From Betaproteobacteria bacterium (GTDB taxonomy: Bacteria > Pseudomonadota > Gammaproteobacteria > Burkholderiales > Rhodocyclaceae): DNA of 64,000 nucleotides. The position numbers and the translations under genes are program-made. Location of the stretch: NCBI GenBank assembly GCA_009779265.1, contig WREP01000006.1, positions 18,003 through 82,002 of the forward strand. The letters are read 5' to 3'. How positions within the stretch are numbered: position 1 is the first letter of the stretch; each line of letters opens with the position of its first letter. This document shows, in pieces, positions 1 through 8,941 of this stretch. Below the pieces are notes generated by a model. That model was not told the origin of the DNA, did no database searches, and worked only from the letters and a program-made list of their open reading frames with translations.

Positions 1-16
1 GATCCACGCCGCCTTC

Positions 17-559
17 ATGCCGCTGGCCTGGGCGACGGCGCAACTGGCGATCGACCCCGGCTGGTTCCTGCTGGCTTTCATCCTCTTGCTGCTGGTCTAT
101 CGCGGCGCGCTGTCCGGCCAGATACCGCTCTACCTGTCCAATCGCCAGACGCTGGCCGCCCTCGACCAATTGATCGCGCGCGAGGACGCCGGGCGCATCC
201 TCGATCTCGGCGCCGGCCTCGGCAGCGTGCTGATTCCGCTGGCCGACGCCTGGCCGGAACGGCAATTCACCGGCGCCGAGAATGCGCCGGCAAGCTGGCT
301 GCTCAGCCGTCTGCTCGGCATCGGTCGGCCCAATCTCGACCTGCGCTGGGGCGATCTGTGGCAAACGCCGCTGGCCGGGCAGGATCTGGTCTATGCCTTC
401 CTCTCGCCAGCGCCGATGGAACAACTGTGGCAAAAGGCGAGGGCCGAGATGAGGCCGGGCAGTCTCTTCGTCAGCAACGATTTTCCGGTACCCGGCGTCG
501 CCCCGAGCGAGCGGATCGAAGTGCCCGACGCGCCGCCCTTGTACTGCTACCGGATCTAG
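17..559 (+). CDS. Class I SAM-dependent methyltransferase-like membrane-anchored protein (possibly 5'-truncated)
   Basis: About 180 residues. An N-terminal hydrophobic helix (about residues 15-30) is followed by a Rossmann methyltransferase core with the SAM-binding glycine motif ILDLGAGLGS near residue 62. The substrate cannot be read from the sequence. The frame stays open upstream to base 2, so the true start may lie outside the window and the first ATG seen may be internal. The next gene, a sensor kinase, begins 5 nt after the stop, which suggests co-transcription. The methyltransferase fold is fairly sure; the role is unknown. Confidence 0.7.
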   Translation: MPLAWATAQLAIDPGWFLLAFILLLLVYRGALSGQIPLYLSNRQTLAALDQLIAREDAGRILDLGAGLGSVLIPLADAWPERQFTGAENAPASWLLSRLLGIGRPNLDLRWGDLWQTPLAGQDLVYAFLSPAPMEQLWQKARAEMRPGSLFVSNDFPVPGVAPSERIEVPDAPPLYCYRI

Positions 560-564
560 CCGCC

Positions 565-2643
565 ATGCCGCGTTACCGCAAACCGGAAACCCTGGCTCTG
601 TACATCGCCCTGATCAGCACCCTGACGGTGCTGACGGCCTTCATGACCGACCTGGCGCTGTCGCGGCAACGCAATCTGAATACCGGCGAAGAGCGCGTGC
701 GGCAATTCAGCATCATGATGGCCGAGCACGCGGCCCGCTCCTTCGAGGCCGCCGACCTGATGCTGCGCGAAATAGCCTCCGACCTGTCGCTAATCCATCG
801 CGCCTGGCCTGGCTGGAATCGCGATCAGGGCTACGACTACCTCGCCCAGCGCCGTTCCTGGGCGATGCCGCAAGTGCGCGACCTGATCATTTTCGACCGC
901 TTTGGCACCCAGCGCTTCGGTCTGGCCCCCTTCCCGCCGTCGCCGGCCAATGTCCGCGACCGGCCGTATTTCACCGCCCTCGAAAACGGCGACAATGTTG
1001 CCCTTTTCGGTCCTTACGTGGGCCGCAACTCGGGCCGCTACACCTATGGCCTCGCCCACCGCATCGTCGATGCCGAAGGCAATTTCCTCGGCCTCGTCCT
1101 GGCCTCGATGGAACCGCTGGGCTTGCAGGATTTCTGTTGGCCCAATCGCCTTTCCCATGATTTCGAGTCGGTGCTGATCAATGCCGGCGGCCAGATCGTC
1201 GCTTCCTGCCGGCCGGTCGACCTCGGCCCCCAATCGCCGCTGCTCGGCCTTCCCGCCGCAGAAGCCCTGTTCGCCGGCAGACTGCGCGGCCAGCTGCCGC
1301 AAACCGGAACCCTGCGCGCCAACGGCCTCGTCGTTTCGCTGGCGCCGGTACCCGGCTTCGCCGATTTGCGCGTCCTCACCGCCATCCCGGAAACGGCGCT
1401 GCTGGTCGGCTGGCACAGCCGCCGCCTGCAGTTGACCGCGCTCGGCGGCCTGATCGCCTTGGTACTGCTGGTCGGCGGCCTGGTGGTGCGGCGCCAGGTG
1501 CGCGACCTGGCGACGATGTCCGAGCAGTTGGCGGCCAGCCATAAATATCTCGAAGAAAGAATCCATACGGCGGTCCGCGAACTGGCCGAGCAGAAAGATG
1601 CGGCCGAACGCGCCAACCGCGCCAAGAGCCGCTTCCTGGCCGCCGCCAGCCACGACCTGCGGCAACCGCTGCACGCCCTGTCGCTGTTCGCCGCCGACTT
1701 GCGGCATCAGGCGCACAGCGGCTCGACGCAGGAACTGCCGCGCCTGGCCAAACAGATATCGGCCACCAGCAGCATGCTCGGCGAATTGCTCGATTCGCTG
1801 CTCCATATTTCCCGCCTCGACATCGCCGAAATCGCGCCGGAAATCCGCGATTTCCCGCTCCAGTCGCTTTTCGATCACCTCGACGACACCTTCCGCCGCA
1901 GCGCCGTCGAGCGCAATCTGGCGCTGCATTTCCGGCCCACTCCCCACTGGCTGACCTCGGACCCGGCGCTGGTCGAGCGCATCCTCGCCAACCTGCTCAC
2001 CAACGCCCTGCGCTTCACGCCGAGCGGCGGACGCATCCTGGTCGCCGCCCGGCGGCGCGGCAAGGATGCGCGGATCGAGGTGCGCGATTGCGGTATCGGC
2101 ATCGCGCCCGAGCACCAGGAGGGAATCTTCGCCGAGTTCTACCAGGTCGATAATCCGATGCGCGAGCCGAGCAAGGGACTCGGCCTCGGCCTGTCGATCG
2201 TCGACCGCCTGGCCCGCGCGCTTAACATCCGCATCAGCCTGTTGTCACGCCTGGGCGCCGGCACCACCGTGGCCCTGCACATTCCCTTGCATCGCCCGAG
2301 CATGGGCGAGTTAGCGCCGCTGCCGCCGACGGCCGGCAGCGTGTACCTGTGCGGCGACTCGGCGGAACTGAACGCCTGCCGCGCCTGGCTCAGCGGCTGG
2401 AATTACACCGTCAGCGCGGCCTCGGCGCAGTGCCGGCCGCCGCCCGCCGCCATCGTCATCGCCGATGCGGCACAGCGCGGCGCAACGGCACATTGCTGCC
2501 CGCCAGCGCCGCTGATCGTGATCGGCGCCAGCGGCCTGGAACTGCCGCCCGGCGCCCATCTTCTGCCGACGCCGGTGCGCCCGGCCAAGCTGCGGGCGCT
2601 GATTGTCCAGCTTCAAAAAACATCACTGAAATCAACGCCATAG
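565..2643 (+). CDS. Sensor histidine kinase with extracellular Cache-like domain and degenerate C-terminal receiver
   Basis: 692 residues, starting at the ATG 5 nt after the upstream stop. There is a TM helix at about 10-30, a roughly 260-residue periplasmic region resembling a double Cache sensor, and a second TM at about 290-309. A coiled linker leads to a HisKA domain with phospho-acceptor His363 (SHDLRQPLH), then HATPase_c with the N box near 473, DCGIGIAPE near 508 and GLGLGLSIV near 538. The last 100 residues look like a receiver domain but no acidic phospho-acceptor is evident, so it is probably degenerate. The likely partner is the LuxR-type regulator on the opposite strand, whose 3' end overlaps this gene by 31 nt. 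The ligand is unknown. Confidence 0.88.
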   Translation: MPRYRKPETLALYIALISTLTVLTAFMTDLALSRQRNLNTGEERVRQFSIMMAEHAARSFEAADLMLREIASDLSLIHRAWPGWNRDQGYDYLAQRRSWAMPQVRDLIIFDRFGTQRFGLAPFPPSPANVRDRPYFTALENGDNVALFGPYVGRNSGRYTYGLAHRIVDAEGNFLGLVLASMEPLGLQDFCWPNRLSHDFESVLINAGGQIVASCRPVDLGPQSPLLGLPAAEALFAGRLRGQLPQTGTLRANGLVVSLAPVPGFADLRVLTAIPETALLVGWHSRRLQLTALGGLIALVLLVGGLVVRRQVRDLATMSEQLAASHKYLEERIHTAVRELAEQKDAAERANRAKSRFLAAASHDLRQPLHALSLFAADLRHQAHSGSTQELPRLAKQISATSSMLGELLDSLLHISRLDIAEIAPEIRDFPLQSLFDHLDDTFRRSAVERNLALHFRPTPHWLTSDPALVERILANLLTNALRFTPSGGRILVAARRRGKDARIEVRDCGIGIAPEHQEGIFAEFYQVDNPMREPSKGLGLGLSIVDRLARALNIRISLLSRLGAGTTVALHIPLHRPSMGELAPLPPTAGSVYLCGDSAELNACRAWLSGWNYTVSAASAQCRPPPAAIVIADAAQRGATAHCCPPAPLIVIGASGLELPPGAHLLPTPVRPAKLRALIVQLQKTSLKSTP

Positions 2644-3269
2644 CGCGCGACAGCGACCAGCGCCTGGGTTCGGCTGCTGACGCCGAGCGCCTTGAATGCC
2701 GCGCTCGCATGAATCTTGACGGTGCCCAGGGATAGCTGCAATTGCTCGGCGATATCGCGATTGGACAGACCGTGGATCATCAGCCCCAGCACCTGCGTCT
2801 GGCGCTCGGTCAGGCCGATTTCCTCGGGACGGACCCCCTCCCGCGACGGCGGCAGCGGCGTTGCGGCATCGAGATGAGTGCGGCCAGCGGGGCGATAAAT
2901 CTTGCCGGCCAGCACTTCGCGGATGGCGTCGAGTACCGCCTCGCCGGAAAAAGCCTTGGGAATGAAACCGGAAGCGCCGAGATTGAACACCCGGGTCACC
3001 GTCGGCGTATCGTCGAAGGCCGAAACGACCACCACCGGCATCGCCGGATAGTGGCGGCGCAAAATGTCGAGGCCGGCGAAGCCGTCGATGCCCGGCAGCG
3101 CCAGGTCGAGCAGCACCAGATCGAACTCGCCGCCATTTTCGAGGTGATTCAGCGCCACCTCGAAATCGGCGCTCTCGACGACGCTGACCCCTTCGCCCAG
3201 TTGTCCGAGCAAACGGACCAAGCCTTCCCGGACCAGCGCGTGGTCCTCGATCACCAGCAGTTTGAACAT
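2613..3269 (-). CDS. NarL/FixJ (LuxR)-type response regulator
   Basis: About 218 residues. The N-terminal receiver has the acidic pair in VIEDH and phospho-acceptor Asp55 (LLDLALPG). The C-terminal LuxR helix-turn-helix is at about 155-205 (LTERQTQVLGLM, then NRDIAEQL and GTVKIH). Tandem ATGs at 3272 and 3269 follow an AGGAAG ribosome site at 3277-3282, so the ATG at 3287 is unlikely to be used. The gene converges on the sensor kinase and its last 31 nt are antisense to the kinase 3' end. It probably acts as the kinase's DNA-binding output; targets are not visible. Confidence 0.88.
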   Translation of the reverse strand: MFKLLVIEDHALVREGLVRLLGQLGEGVSVVESADFEVALNHLENGGEFDLVLLDLALPGIDGFAGLDILRRHYPAMPVVVVSAFDDTPTVTRVFNLGASGFIPKAFSGEAVLDAIREVLAGKIYRPAGRTHLDAATPLPPSREGVRPEEIGLTERQTQVLGLMIHGLSNRDIAEQLQLSLGTVKIHASAAFKALGVSSRTQALVAVARYGVDFSDVF

Positions 3270-3396
3270 CATCCCGCTTCCTGTCATTTTTTTTAGTCTA
3301 CCATCTCGTCACGCTGACCGGCGAAGGTCGGAAATTGCCCTTATCCATGGCGGCGAAAGGGTTAAGATGGGAACACTCTGAGAAAAGGAGATGAAA

Positions 3397-3861
3397 ATGG
3401 CCGAGGAACAAATCCACGATCCGCTCAATTTCATGCGCAATCTCTGGAGCAACATGGGTTTCACGCTCCCCGGCATGGTCGCGCCGACCTTCGATATCGA
3501 CGAACTGGACAAGCGCATCAAGGACATGAAGGCCGTCGAGGGCTGGCTGCGGATGAACCTGTCGATGCTGCAAATAACCATCCAGGGACTGGAAATGCAG
3601 CGCAGCACCGTTTCCACCGTGCAGGCCATGGGCCAGATGGCTTCCCGCGCCGCCCAGACGATGCAGGACGAAACCGACACCGGCGACGCCGCCGCGCCGC
3701 TATCCGAAGTGGCGCTGTGGCCGTGGCAGATGATGCAGCAAATGCGCGAACAGCTACAGCAGGCGGCCGACGAAGTCGCGCCGGAGGCCAAGCCCGCCCG
3801 CCGACCGGCGGCCAGAAAACCATCGACAGCCAAGCCGGCCGCCAGCCGGACAAAAAAGTAG
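3397..3861 (+). CDS. phaM: PhaM-type polyhydroxyalkanoate granule regulatory protein
   Basis: 154 residues. The N-terminal half matches the PhaM family: a DPLNFMRNLW opening, then ELDKRIKDMKAVEGWL and NLSMLQITIQGLEMQ. The tail from about residue 128 is rich in Ala, Lys and Pro, like the histone-H1-like tails with which PhaM binds DNA. In Cupriavidus, PhaM activates PHA synthase and tethers granules to the nucleoid. The start at 3397 lies 6 nt after AAAAGGAG; the ATG at 3391 directly abuts that site. No other pha gene is in the window. Confidence 0.82.
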   Translation: MAEEQIHDPLNFMRNLWSNMGFTLPGMVAPTFDIDELDKRIKDMKAVEGWLRMNLSMLQITIQGLEMQRSTVSTVQAMGQMASRAAQTMQDETDTGDAAAPLSEVALWPWQMMQQMREQLQQAADEVAPEAKPARRPAARKPSTAKPAASRTKK

Positions 3862-3900
3862 ACGCAGTTTGTCAGTCGCTGACGCAGCCAGGAGAATTTA

Positions 3901-4341
3901 ATGCAAATAGAATGGTGGTACTGGGTCGTCGGCGGCCTGTTTCTGATTCTCGCCGAATTGCTCGTTCCCTCGTTTTTCATTCTCTGGTTCGGCCTCGGGG
4001 CGCTGGCCGTCGGCCTCCTGGCTCTGGCCTTCGATTTGTCGCTGCCGGCGCAACTGGCGACTTGGACGCTGGCCTCGCTGGCCATGGTCTGGCTGTGGTT
4101 CAAGGTTTTCAAGCACAGCTTCCATAAAACCCGGATCGGCACCGCCGACGGCGAGGTGATGGGCGAAATCGGCCTCCTGGTCAGCGCCGTCGCCCCCTTC
4201 GAGCGCGGCAAGGTGCGTTTCCAGCGACCGCTGCTCGGCACCGACGAATGGGCGTGCCGGGCCGAATCCTCCATCGCCGCCGGCGAGCGGGTGCGCGTCA
4301 CCGGCATCGAAGGCAGCTTCCTCAAGGTCGACAAGGCCTAA
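3901..4341 (+). CDS. NfeD family membrane protein
   Basis: 146 residues. Two or three TM helices lie at about 5-75 (VVGGLFLILAELLVPSFF begins the first), followed by a soluble OB-fold-like domain from about 85 to 146 with GEIGLLVSA and AGERVRVTGIEG. This is the short NfeD form without the ClpP-like protease part. AGGAGA lies 6 nt before the ATG. NfeD proteins are almost always paired with SPFH proteins, and one starts 18 nt downstream, so the two probably form a membrane microdomain complex. Confidence 0.88.
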   Translation: MQIEWWYWVVGGLFLILAELLVPSFFILWFGLGALAVGLLALAFDLSLPAQLATWTLASLAMVWLWFKVFKHSFHKTRIGTADGEVMGEIGLLVSAVAPFERGKVRFQRPLLGTDEWACRAESSIAAGERVRVTGIEGSFLKVDKA

Positions 4342-4359
4342 ATTAAAGAAAGGCAGGAT

Positions 4360-5223
4360 ATGGAAATGAGCGCAGGATTCATGGTCACACTGGCCATTCT
4401 GGTTTTCGTCGTCGTCACCATCGCCAAGGGCGTGCGCATCGTGCCGCAGGGCGAGGAATGGATCGTCGAGCGTCTGGGCAAATACCACAACACCCTGAAG
4501 CCCGGCCTCAACATCGTCATCCCCTATCTTGACAAAATCGCCTACCAGTTGGTGACCAAGGACCTCATTCTCGATGTTCAGGAACAGGAAGTGATCACCC
4601 GCGACAATGCGGTGATCCTGACCAACGCCATCGCCTTCATCAAGATTACCGACCCGGTCAAGGCGGCCTATGGCGTCACCAACTTCGCCGAGGCGATCCG
4701 CAACCTGATCATGACCACCCTGCGCTCCATCATCGGCGAAATGGAACTCGACGAAGCCTTGTCCTCGCGCGACAAAATCAAGGCCCGGTTGCGCGAAAGC
4801 ATTGCCGACGAAGCCATCGACTGGGGCCTGACCGTGAAATCGGTGGAAATCCAGGACATCAAGCCCTCCAGTTCGATGCAGCGGGCAATGGAAATGCAGG
4901 CCGCCGCCGAGCGCGAGCGCAAGGCCGTGGTCACCAAGGCGGAAGGCGCCAAGCAGTCGGCCATCCTGGAAGCCGAGGCACGCCTGGAATCGGCCAAGCG
5001 CGACGCCAACGCCCGCGTCATGCTGGCCGAAGCATCGGCCGAGGCGATCCGCCGCGTGACCGTGGCGATTGGCCAGGAGAGCGGACCGATGGCCTACCTG
5101 CTCGGCGAGAAATACATCGCGGCGCTGGAAAACATGGGCACGAAGGACAACGCCAAGGTCGTCGTGCTCCCAGCCGACCTGCAGGAAGCCGTGCGCGGTC
5201 TGTTCGGCCGCAAGGGCGCATAG
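4360..5223 (+). CDS. qmcA: SPFH/stomatin-like (paraslipin, QmcA-type) membrane protein
   Basis: 287 residues. One N-terminal TM (about 5-24) is followed by an SPFH/Band 7 domain beginning VRIVPQGEEWIVERLGKY and a long coiled-coil region rich in Ala, Glu and Arg (about 175-235). Proteins of this family oligomerise into rings on the inner membrane and are linked to quality control and lipid domains. Its position after the NfeD gene is the standard pairing. An ATG at 4366 is an alternative start two codons in. Confidence 0.87.
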   Translation: MEMSAGFMVTLAILVFVVVTIAKGVRIVPQGEEWIVERLGKYHNTLKPGLNIVIPYLDKIAYQLVTKDLILDVQEQEVITRDNAVILTNAIAFIKITDPVKAAYGVTNFAEAIRNLIMTTLRSIIGEMELDEALSSRDKIKARLRESIADEAIDWGLTVKSVEIQDIKPSSSMQRAMEMQAAAERERKAVVTKAEGAKQSAILEAEARLESAKRDANARVMLAEASAEAIRRVTVAIGQESGPMAYLLGEKYIAALENMGTKDNAKVVVLPADLQEAVRGLFGRKGA

Positions 5224-5371
5224 AACGCTGCGGCTTCAAGCCCGCGTGTGCACCGGCATTGCGCGGCGCAAAGCGGCGAAGCCATCTGAAAATGGCGGTA
5301 TTTGCCGCACATATCGCCTCCTACCCTGCCCAATGCCCGGCCGCCGCGTCCCCGGCCGGCCGCGGCCTTGC

Positions 5372-6703
5372 TCAGGTGTCCGCTTCGGCTTCCGGCGCCG
5401 TGGCGGGCGGCGTCTCGCCCGGTTCCGGCAGGCGCGTCGCCAGTACCTTGTCGATGCGCTTGCCGTCGAGATCGACGACCTCGAAATTCCAGCCTTCCCA
5501 CGGCGTCGCATCGCCGGTGCCGGGCAGCCGGCCAAGGAGCAGCATGACCATGCCGGAAAGCGTGTGGTAGCGCCCCTTGTCTTCTTCCGGCACGCTTTTC
5601 AGGCCCAGCCGGTCCTTTAGTTCGAGCAGCGGGATCAGGCCGTCGAGCAGCCACGAGCCGTCCTCGCGCTGCACCGCCCAGGCGTCTTCGGTATTCTGCG
5701 GCTGGAATTCGCCGGTCACCGACTCGATCAGGTTTTGCAGCGTGACCAAGCCCTGCACTTCGCCGTATTCGTCGATGACGAACACCATCTGCGCGCCCGA
5801 GCCGCGAAAATGCGCCAGCAATTCCATGCCGGTCAGCGATTCCGGCACATAGACCGGCGCCTGTAGCCGCTCGGTCAGATCGGCCGAATCGCCGCGCAAC
5901 ATCTGGTTGAACATCTGCTTGGCGGGGACGATGCCGAGAATATCGTCGAAACCGCCGCGGCAGACGGGAAAGCGGGAATGGTCGGATTCCGCCATGAGCA
6001 ACAGGCTCTCCTCGATCGGCCGGTTCACATCGAGCCAGACGATGTCGGCACGCGGCACCATGAGCGATGAAATCTGGCGGTCGTCGAGGCGAAATACGTT
6101 GCGCACCATTTCATGCTCGTCCTTCTCGATGACCCCGGCGGCCGAGCCCTCGACCAGCATGGCGTGGATTTCCTCCTCGGTGACGCTCGGCGCCTTGGCG
6201 TCGCGCTGGCCGAGGATGCGGAGGATGAGCGCGGTCGAGGTCGACAACAGGTAAACGAAGGGGCGGGACATGACCGCCAGCATATCCATCGGCCGGGCCA
6301 CCACCCGGGCGATGCCCTCCGGGTTGATCTGGCCAAGGCGCTTGGGCACCAGTTCGCCGATCACGATCGAGACATAGGTGATGACCAGCACCACCAGCAC
6401 CGTGGCGCCGATTTCACTGGCCCGCTGTGGCGCGCCGTGACTCACCAGCCAGTGCGCCAGCGGATCGGCCAGGGCGAGCTGGCCGAGGATGCCGTTGAGA
6501 ATCCCGATCGAGGTCAGGCCGATCTGGAGGGTGGACAGGAAGCGGTTCGGCTCATCGCCCAGCTTTACCGCCACCGCCGCGCCGTTGTCGCCTTTTTCGG
6601 CGAGGCTGACAAGACGGGCGCGGCGGGCGGTGACCAGGGCGATTTCCGCCATGGCGAACAGGCCGTTCACGATAATCAGGACAATGAGCAGGATTATTTC
6701 CAT
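5372..6703 (-). CDS. HlyC/CorC-family (CNNM + CBS) membrane protein
   Basis: 443 residues starting MEIILLIVL. The N-terminal CNNM/DUF21 domain has about four TM segments (5-175). A pair of CBS domains follows (about 200-320), containing VPRADIVWLDV and FVIDEYGEVQGLVT. The C-terminal CorC_HlyC domain (about 345-425) contains DGSWLLDGLIPL. Family members are implicated in Mg2+/Co2+ efflux or resistance; hemolysin is a historical label. An upstream frame extends to 6745 but lacks a TM-compatible start, so 6703 is preferred. A 148-bp gap separates it from the convergent qmcA-like gene, with no clear terminator. Confidence 0.85.
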   Translation of the reverse strand: MEIILLIVLIIVNGLFAMAEIALVTARRARLVSLAEKGDNGAAVAVKLGDEPNRFLSTLQIGLTSIGILNGILGQLALADPLAHWLVSHGAPQRASEIGATVLVVLVITYVSIVIGELVPKRLGQINPEGIARVVARPMDMLAVMSRPFVYLLSTSTALILRILGQRDAKAPSVTEEEIHAMLVEGSAAGVIEKDEHEMVRNVFRLDDRQISSLMVPRADIVWLDVNRPIEESLLLMAESDHSRFPVCRGGFDDILGIVPAKQMFNQMLRGDSADLTERLQAPVYVPESLTGMELLAHFRGSGAQMVFVIDEYGEVQGLVTLQNLIESVTGEFQPQNTEDAWAVQREDGSWLLDGLIPLLELKDRLGLKSVPEEDKGRYHTLSGMVMLLLGRLPGTGDATPWEGWNFEVVDLDGKRIDKVLATRLPEPGETPPATAPEAEADT

Positions 6704-6971
6704 GGCAATTTCGGGCAAAAGACGACCGCGCGGCAAAGGGCGCAAGCCGAGACGGCGCGCCGAACGGCATCCGGAGCAAAAGTGCGGTGAGGGGGCGGGG
6801 ATTCGCCGCGGGCGGCAGGCCGGGCGGCGGAAAGCGCCGAGGCGGCGATTTCAGGGGCTGGCGAAAGGTAACTCATAGGGCAGGACCGGACGATCCCGCT
6901 TTTTCCTTGATTCATTCCGAGGCAGTCATCATGCCGCAAGCACGCCGCCTTGTCACGCCCCGCCCGCGCGC

Positions 6972-7484
6972 TCAGCGGCGGCCGCGCAGCAGATAGACCT
7001 CGACCCAGTGCCGGTGGTTGTCGCGCCGCTGCTCGTGTTCCCCGCCGAAAACGGCAAGCTGGATGCGGTAGGCCGGCACGCGCAGCGACTCCAGATAGTC
7101 GCGCACCAGACGCAGCGACTTCTCGGCGACGCCGAGATTCCAGGCCGGACTGCCACCAACGGGCACATAACCCTCCAGGCGCAACTGGCTGCGCTCGTCC
7201 TCTTTGAGCAGGCGGGCGATCTCGGTCAGGCGGGTACGCATTTTCGGGGCCAGCTTGGTGCTGCCCGGCTCGATCTCGATCACCGCATCCGGCACTGGCC
7301 GCTCCGAGGGCGCATCCGGCGCCGGCTGGGAATCAATGGCGACAGGCAAGTCCGGCCTCGCCGGAGCACTGGCTGGCGCCGTCGGCGCAGCGTCGACGAC
7401 CATGGTCGGAGACTGGCTGGTCGTGGCGCAAGCGCCCAAAACCAGCATAGAAAGCAAAAGCAACAGACGGGAAACCATTTTCAT
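6972..7484 (-). CDS. OmpA-like domain lipoprotein
   Basis: 170 residues. A signal peptide ends in a lipobox (LVLGAC), then comes a Pro/Ala-rich linker to about residue 75. The C-terminal domain of about 90 residues has an OmpA-like layout: EIEPGSTKLAPKMRTRL, LRLEGYVP, then NLGVAEKSLRLVRDYL. Such domains bind peptidoglycan, but the canonical Asp/Arg contacts are not clearly conserved, so this may be a divergent member. The 268 bp upstream (6704-6971) hold no convincing gene and no clear promoter. Confidence 0.7.
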   Translation of the reverse strand: MKMVSRLLLLLSMLVLGACATTSQSPTMVVDAAPTAPASAPARPDLPVAIDSQPAPDAPSERPVPDAVIEIEPGSTKLAPKMRTRLTEIARLLKEDERSQLRLEGYVPVGGSPAWNLGVAEKSLRLVRDYLESLRVPAYRIQLAVFGGEHEQRRDNHRHWVEVYLLRGRR

Positions 7485-7500
7485 GAATCGGATCTGCCGG

Positions 7501-7740
7501 TTATTTGAGCATGCCGCGCACCACCCGCACCCGCGCCGGATCCTTGACGTCCAGCTTGCCGCCGGCACCGGAGAGATTGCCGCAGGCGCAGGCGGTTTTG
7601 ATGTGGGGCACGGAATTGACGATGACGGCGCAATCCAGGCACTCGTAATACAGATCGCCGCCGCTCGGCAGGGCTGCGGGATCGGGCGTGGGTTCGACGG
7701 GATGGAAGTTGTAGATTTTGCGCAGGTCGATATTCAACAC
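7501..7740 (-). CDS. Small conserved Cys-rich protein, possible zinc ribbon
   Basis: 79 residues with a GTG start preceded by a strong GGAGGAGG site 5-6 nt upstream, which decides the start over the longer open frame. It contains CLDC near residue 34 and CACG near residue 52, a spacing that could bind Zn2+ or a metal cluster. No signal peptide or TM is seen. It lies 25 nt after the hemY stop on the same strand and may be the last gene of the hem operon. I do not recognise a named family. Confidence 0.65.
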   Translation of the reverse strand: MLNIDLRKIYNFHPVEPTPDPAALPSGGDLYYECLDCAVIVNSVPHIKTACACGNLSGAGGKLDVKDPARVRVVRGMLK

Positions 7741-7765
7741 GATTTCCTCCTCCGGGAAGGCGGCG

Positions 7766-8941
7766 CTAAAGCAGGACGCTGGCCCGGTAGTTCCGGTTGG
7801 CTTCGTCGCCGCGTTCGAGCTGGTCGAACAGACGGGCCAGTTCGAGGTGCGCCTGCTGCGTCGGGGCGATGGCCAGCGAGGCTTCCAGATAGCTCTGCGC
7901 CTTGCCCCACAGCCGCTGGCTCCGGCACATCCGGCCCAGGGCTTCGAGCAGCCGGGCGTCGTGCGGATAACGCCGCAGCCAGGCTTCGCCGCGGGCAATG
8001 CGGTCGAGCGGCTCGCCCCCGGCCAGACGGCTGTAGAGGGTGAGCGCTTCGTCCTGCCATTCGTCGTGCGGGGTGGCCTCGCAAGCGGCCTCGATCAATT
8101 TCTGTGCCTCGCTGTCGGCGCCGTCGGCGACCAGCGCCCGCGCCCCGGCCAGCACCACGCGCTGGCCGCGCTCATCGGCCGGCAGGGCGCGCAGGTAGGC
8201 GATCAGCGCCGCCTTGTCGGCGGCCAGCCGGGCGATGTTGCCGAGATGGGCCTGGCGGCGCGCCTCGCGCACCACCTCCGGCGTCAGCGCATCGCGCTTG
8301 CTCAATTGGCGCAGCAGGCGCAGCACGCCATCCCAGTCGCCGATGCCCTGACGCGCCCGCAATTCCAGGCGCAGCGCGGCGATGTGCCGCCCCTGCTTGT
8401 CCTGCAAGCGGGCCAGCGCCGCCAGCGCCTCGGCGAAATGGCGGCCCTCGTTCATCATTTCCGCTTCCAGCATCAGCGTCGCCGCTTCGGTGCGCGGATC
8501 GCCGCTCTTGGCCTTGTCCATCCAGTCCTGCTGTTTTTCCGGCTCGCGCAGACGCTGGGCGGCGCGGGCCGCGATCAGCGCCGACAGGCCGGGGGCGGCG
8601 CCAGCCGCATGCGCCGCGTCGGCTTTTTTCAGGGCCTGACCGAAGCGGCCCTCGAACAACAGGCGCACGGCGTCCTGAAATGCCTGCCCGGCCTTCTCGC
8701 GGGCGCGGCGCTTGCGCCAGCGGCGCGCCCGCTCGGGCAGGCCGAAAGTGAAAAACAGCGCGCGCAGGACAGCGTAAGCCAGCACAAAGAGCAGGATCAG
8801 CGCGAGCAGGAAGAGATTCAGCGTCACCTCGACGCGCCAGGGCGGCAGCACGAACAGCGCGTAGCCGTCATTCATCCGCGCCCCGACGGCGACGGCCGCC
8901 GCCGCCGCGAACAGCGCCAGAATCCAGAACAAACCTCTCAC
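7766..8941 (-). CDS. hemY: HemY, TPR-containing membrane protein of the heme operon
   Basis: 391 residues with a GTG start overlapping the hemX stop (GTGA). Two TM helices lie within about 1-65 (FWILALFAAAAAVAVG and LNLFLLALILLFVLAY), followed by TPR-like helical repeats to the C terminus. The family is found downstream of hemX in proteobacteria. Its exact role in tetrapyrrole synthesis is unresolved; a scaffold function at the membrane has been proposed. It is not the Gram-positive oxidase also called HemY. Confidence 0.88.
   Translation of the reverse strand: MRGLFWILALFAAAAAVAVGARMNDGYALFVLPPWRVEVTLNLFLLALILLFVLAYAVLRALFFTFGLPERARRWRKRRAREKAGQAFQDAVRLLFEGRFGQALKKADAAHAAGAAPGLSALIAARAAQRLREPEKQQDWMDKAKSGDPRTEAATLMLEAEMMNEGRHFAEALAALARLQDKQGRHIAALRLELRARQGIGDWDGVLRLLRQLSKRDALTPEVVREARRQAHLGNIARLAADKAALIAYLRALPADERGQRVVLAGARALVADGADSEAQKLIEAACEATPHDEWQDEALTLYSRLAGGEPLDRIARGEAWLRRYPHDARLLEALGRMCRSQRLWGKAQSYLEASLAIAPTQQAHLELARLFDQLERGDEANRNYRASVLL

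Noticed and set aside
790..2115. 441-codon open frame antisense to the sensor kinase
   Set aside because: Shadow of a high-GC gene: low-complexity composition rich in Gly, Ala, Gln and Arg, no domain, fully overlapped by a clear kinase.
6704..6971. Small ORFs in the GC-rich gap between the CorC-like and OmpA-like genes
   Set aside because: Compositionally biased (Arg/Ala/Gly), no ribosome site, no domain.
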